The notes under the pieces: generated by a model
What the model was told of the DNA's origin: nothing
The model's input: the letters and a program-made list of their open reading frames with translations, nothing else
The model's database searches: none
Part shown: positions 63,837 to 64,000 of the stretch, in pieces
Position numbering within the stretch: position 1 is the stretch's first letter
How the letters are laid out: each line of letters begins with the position of its first letter
NCBI GenBank assembly: GCA_016648135.1
Contig: JADDOH010002290.1
Span: 1 to 64,000, forward strand
DNA: 64,000 bases
Direction: 5' to 3'
Source: Agrypnia vestita
Lineage: Eukaryota; Arthropoda; Insecta; Trichoptera; Phryganeidae
Program-made: the position numbers and the translations under genes

Positions 63837-64000
63837 ATAAAATGATTAGAATTTATAAGTAAATAAAAATAAAGCGAGATAAAATTCCTGAAATCAAAGC
63901 ACTTAATATTTTGTCACAAGAATAAAATTAATCTGCTTACAATAAAAAATAATATTTTGGCGGTAAATCATTTTCTTTTCATATAGATTATATTTCAGCC

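Overview
This is an AT-rich (very roughly 70% A+T) eukaryotic window with no bacterial-style gene organisation. The repeat content points to an insect: a mariner (Tc1/mariner) copy, fossils of several non-LTR retrotransposon families, tRNA-derived SINEs, hAT and PIF/Harbinger-like MITEs, solo-LTR-like promoters, Helitron-like ends and Penelope-type hammerhead ribozyme motifs. Order-level assignment (Lepidoptera, Coleoptera, Hemiptera) cannot be made from sequence alone.

Host coding content is almost nil. The best candidate is a GC-rich exon at 35107-35425 (+), with a TATA box about 75 bases upstream and a GT donor at its end. A second GC-rich open stretch at 44120-44277 joins it in phase. If both are real they are the first exons of one unidentified gene, with an intron of about 8.7 kb full of repeats. 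All other long ORFs are transposon fragments or chance openings.

Layout. 1-10 kb: LINE fossils, an LTR-like promoter, an inverted pair of hammerhead-type motifs and a Jockey-like LINE tail. 10-15 kb: LINE fossils, a fold-back tRNA-like element, a degraded mariner and an LTR. 16-22 kb: a 150-bp tandem array in a LINE tail, an LTR, twin perfect palindromes, several LINE tails and a Helitron-like element. 22-25 kb: an inverted tRNA-SINE pair, a mariner with intact ends but an internal deletion, and a solo-LTR-like block. 25-30 kb: an 82-bp perfect palindrome, a (CA)n tract, a hAT-like element with TTCGTA repeats, and a Helitron-like element carrying near-perfect heat-shock elements. 30-46 kb: LINE/SINE nests, a hAT MITE with a perfect 8-bp target duplication, the putative exons, more SINEs and hammerheads, and a large palindromic transposon. 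46-64 kb: hammerheads, a fold-back insertion, LTRs, MITEs and a second hAT-like copy.

The most coherent unexpected signal is the repeated hammerhead-ribozyme core (CTGANGA, stem II hairpin, GAAA, short palindromic stem III, NUH cleavage site). It occurs about a dozen times, often as head-to-head inverted pairs. The next most striking are the heat-shock-element cluster in the 28.5-29.2 kb repeat and the family of inverted arms around a tRNA-like cloverleaf. No cellular pathway or operon-like system is encoded here. The genes do not work together; the window is a layered archive of transposition around perhaps one host gene.
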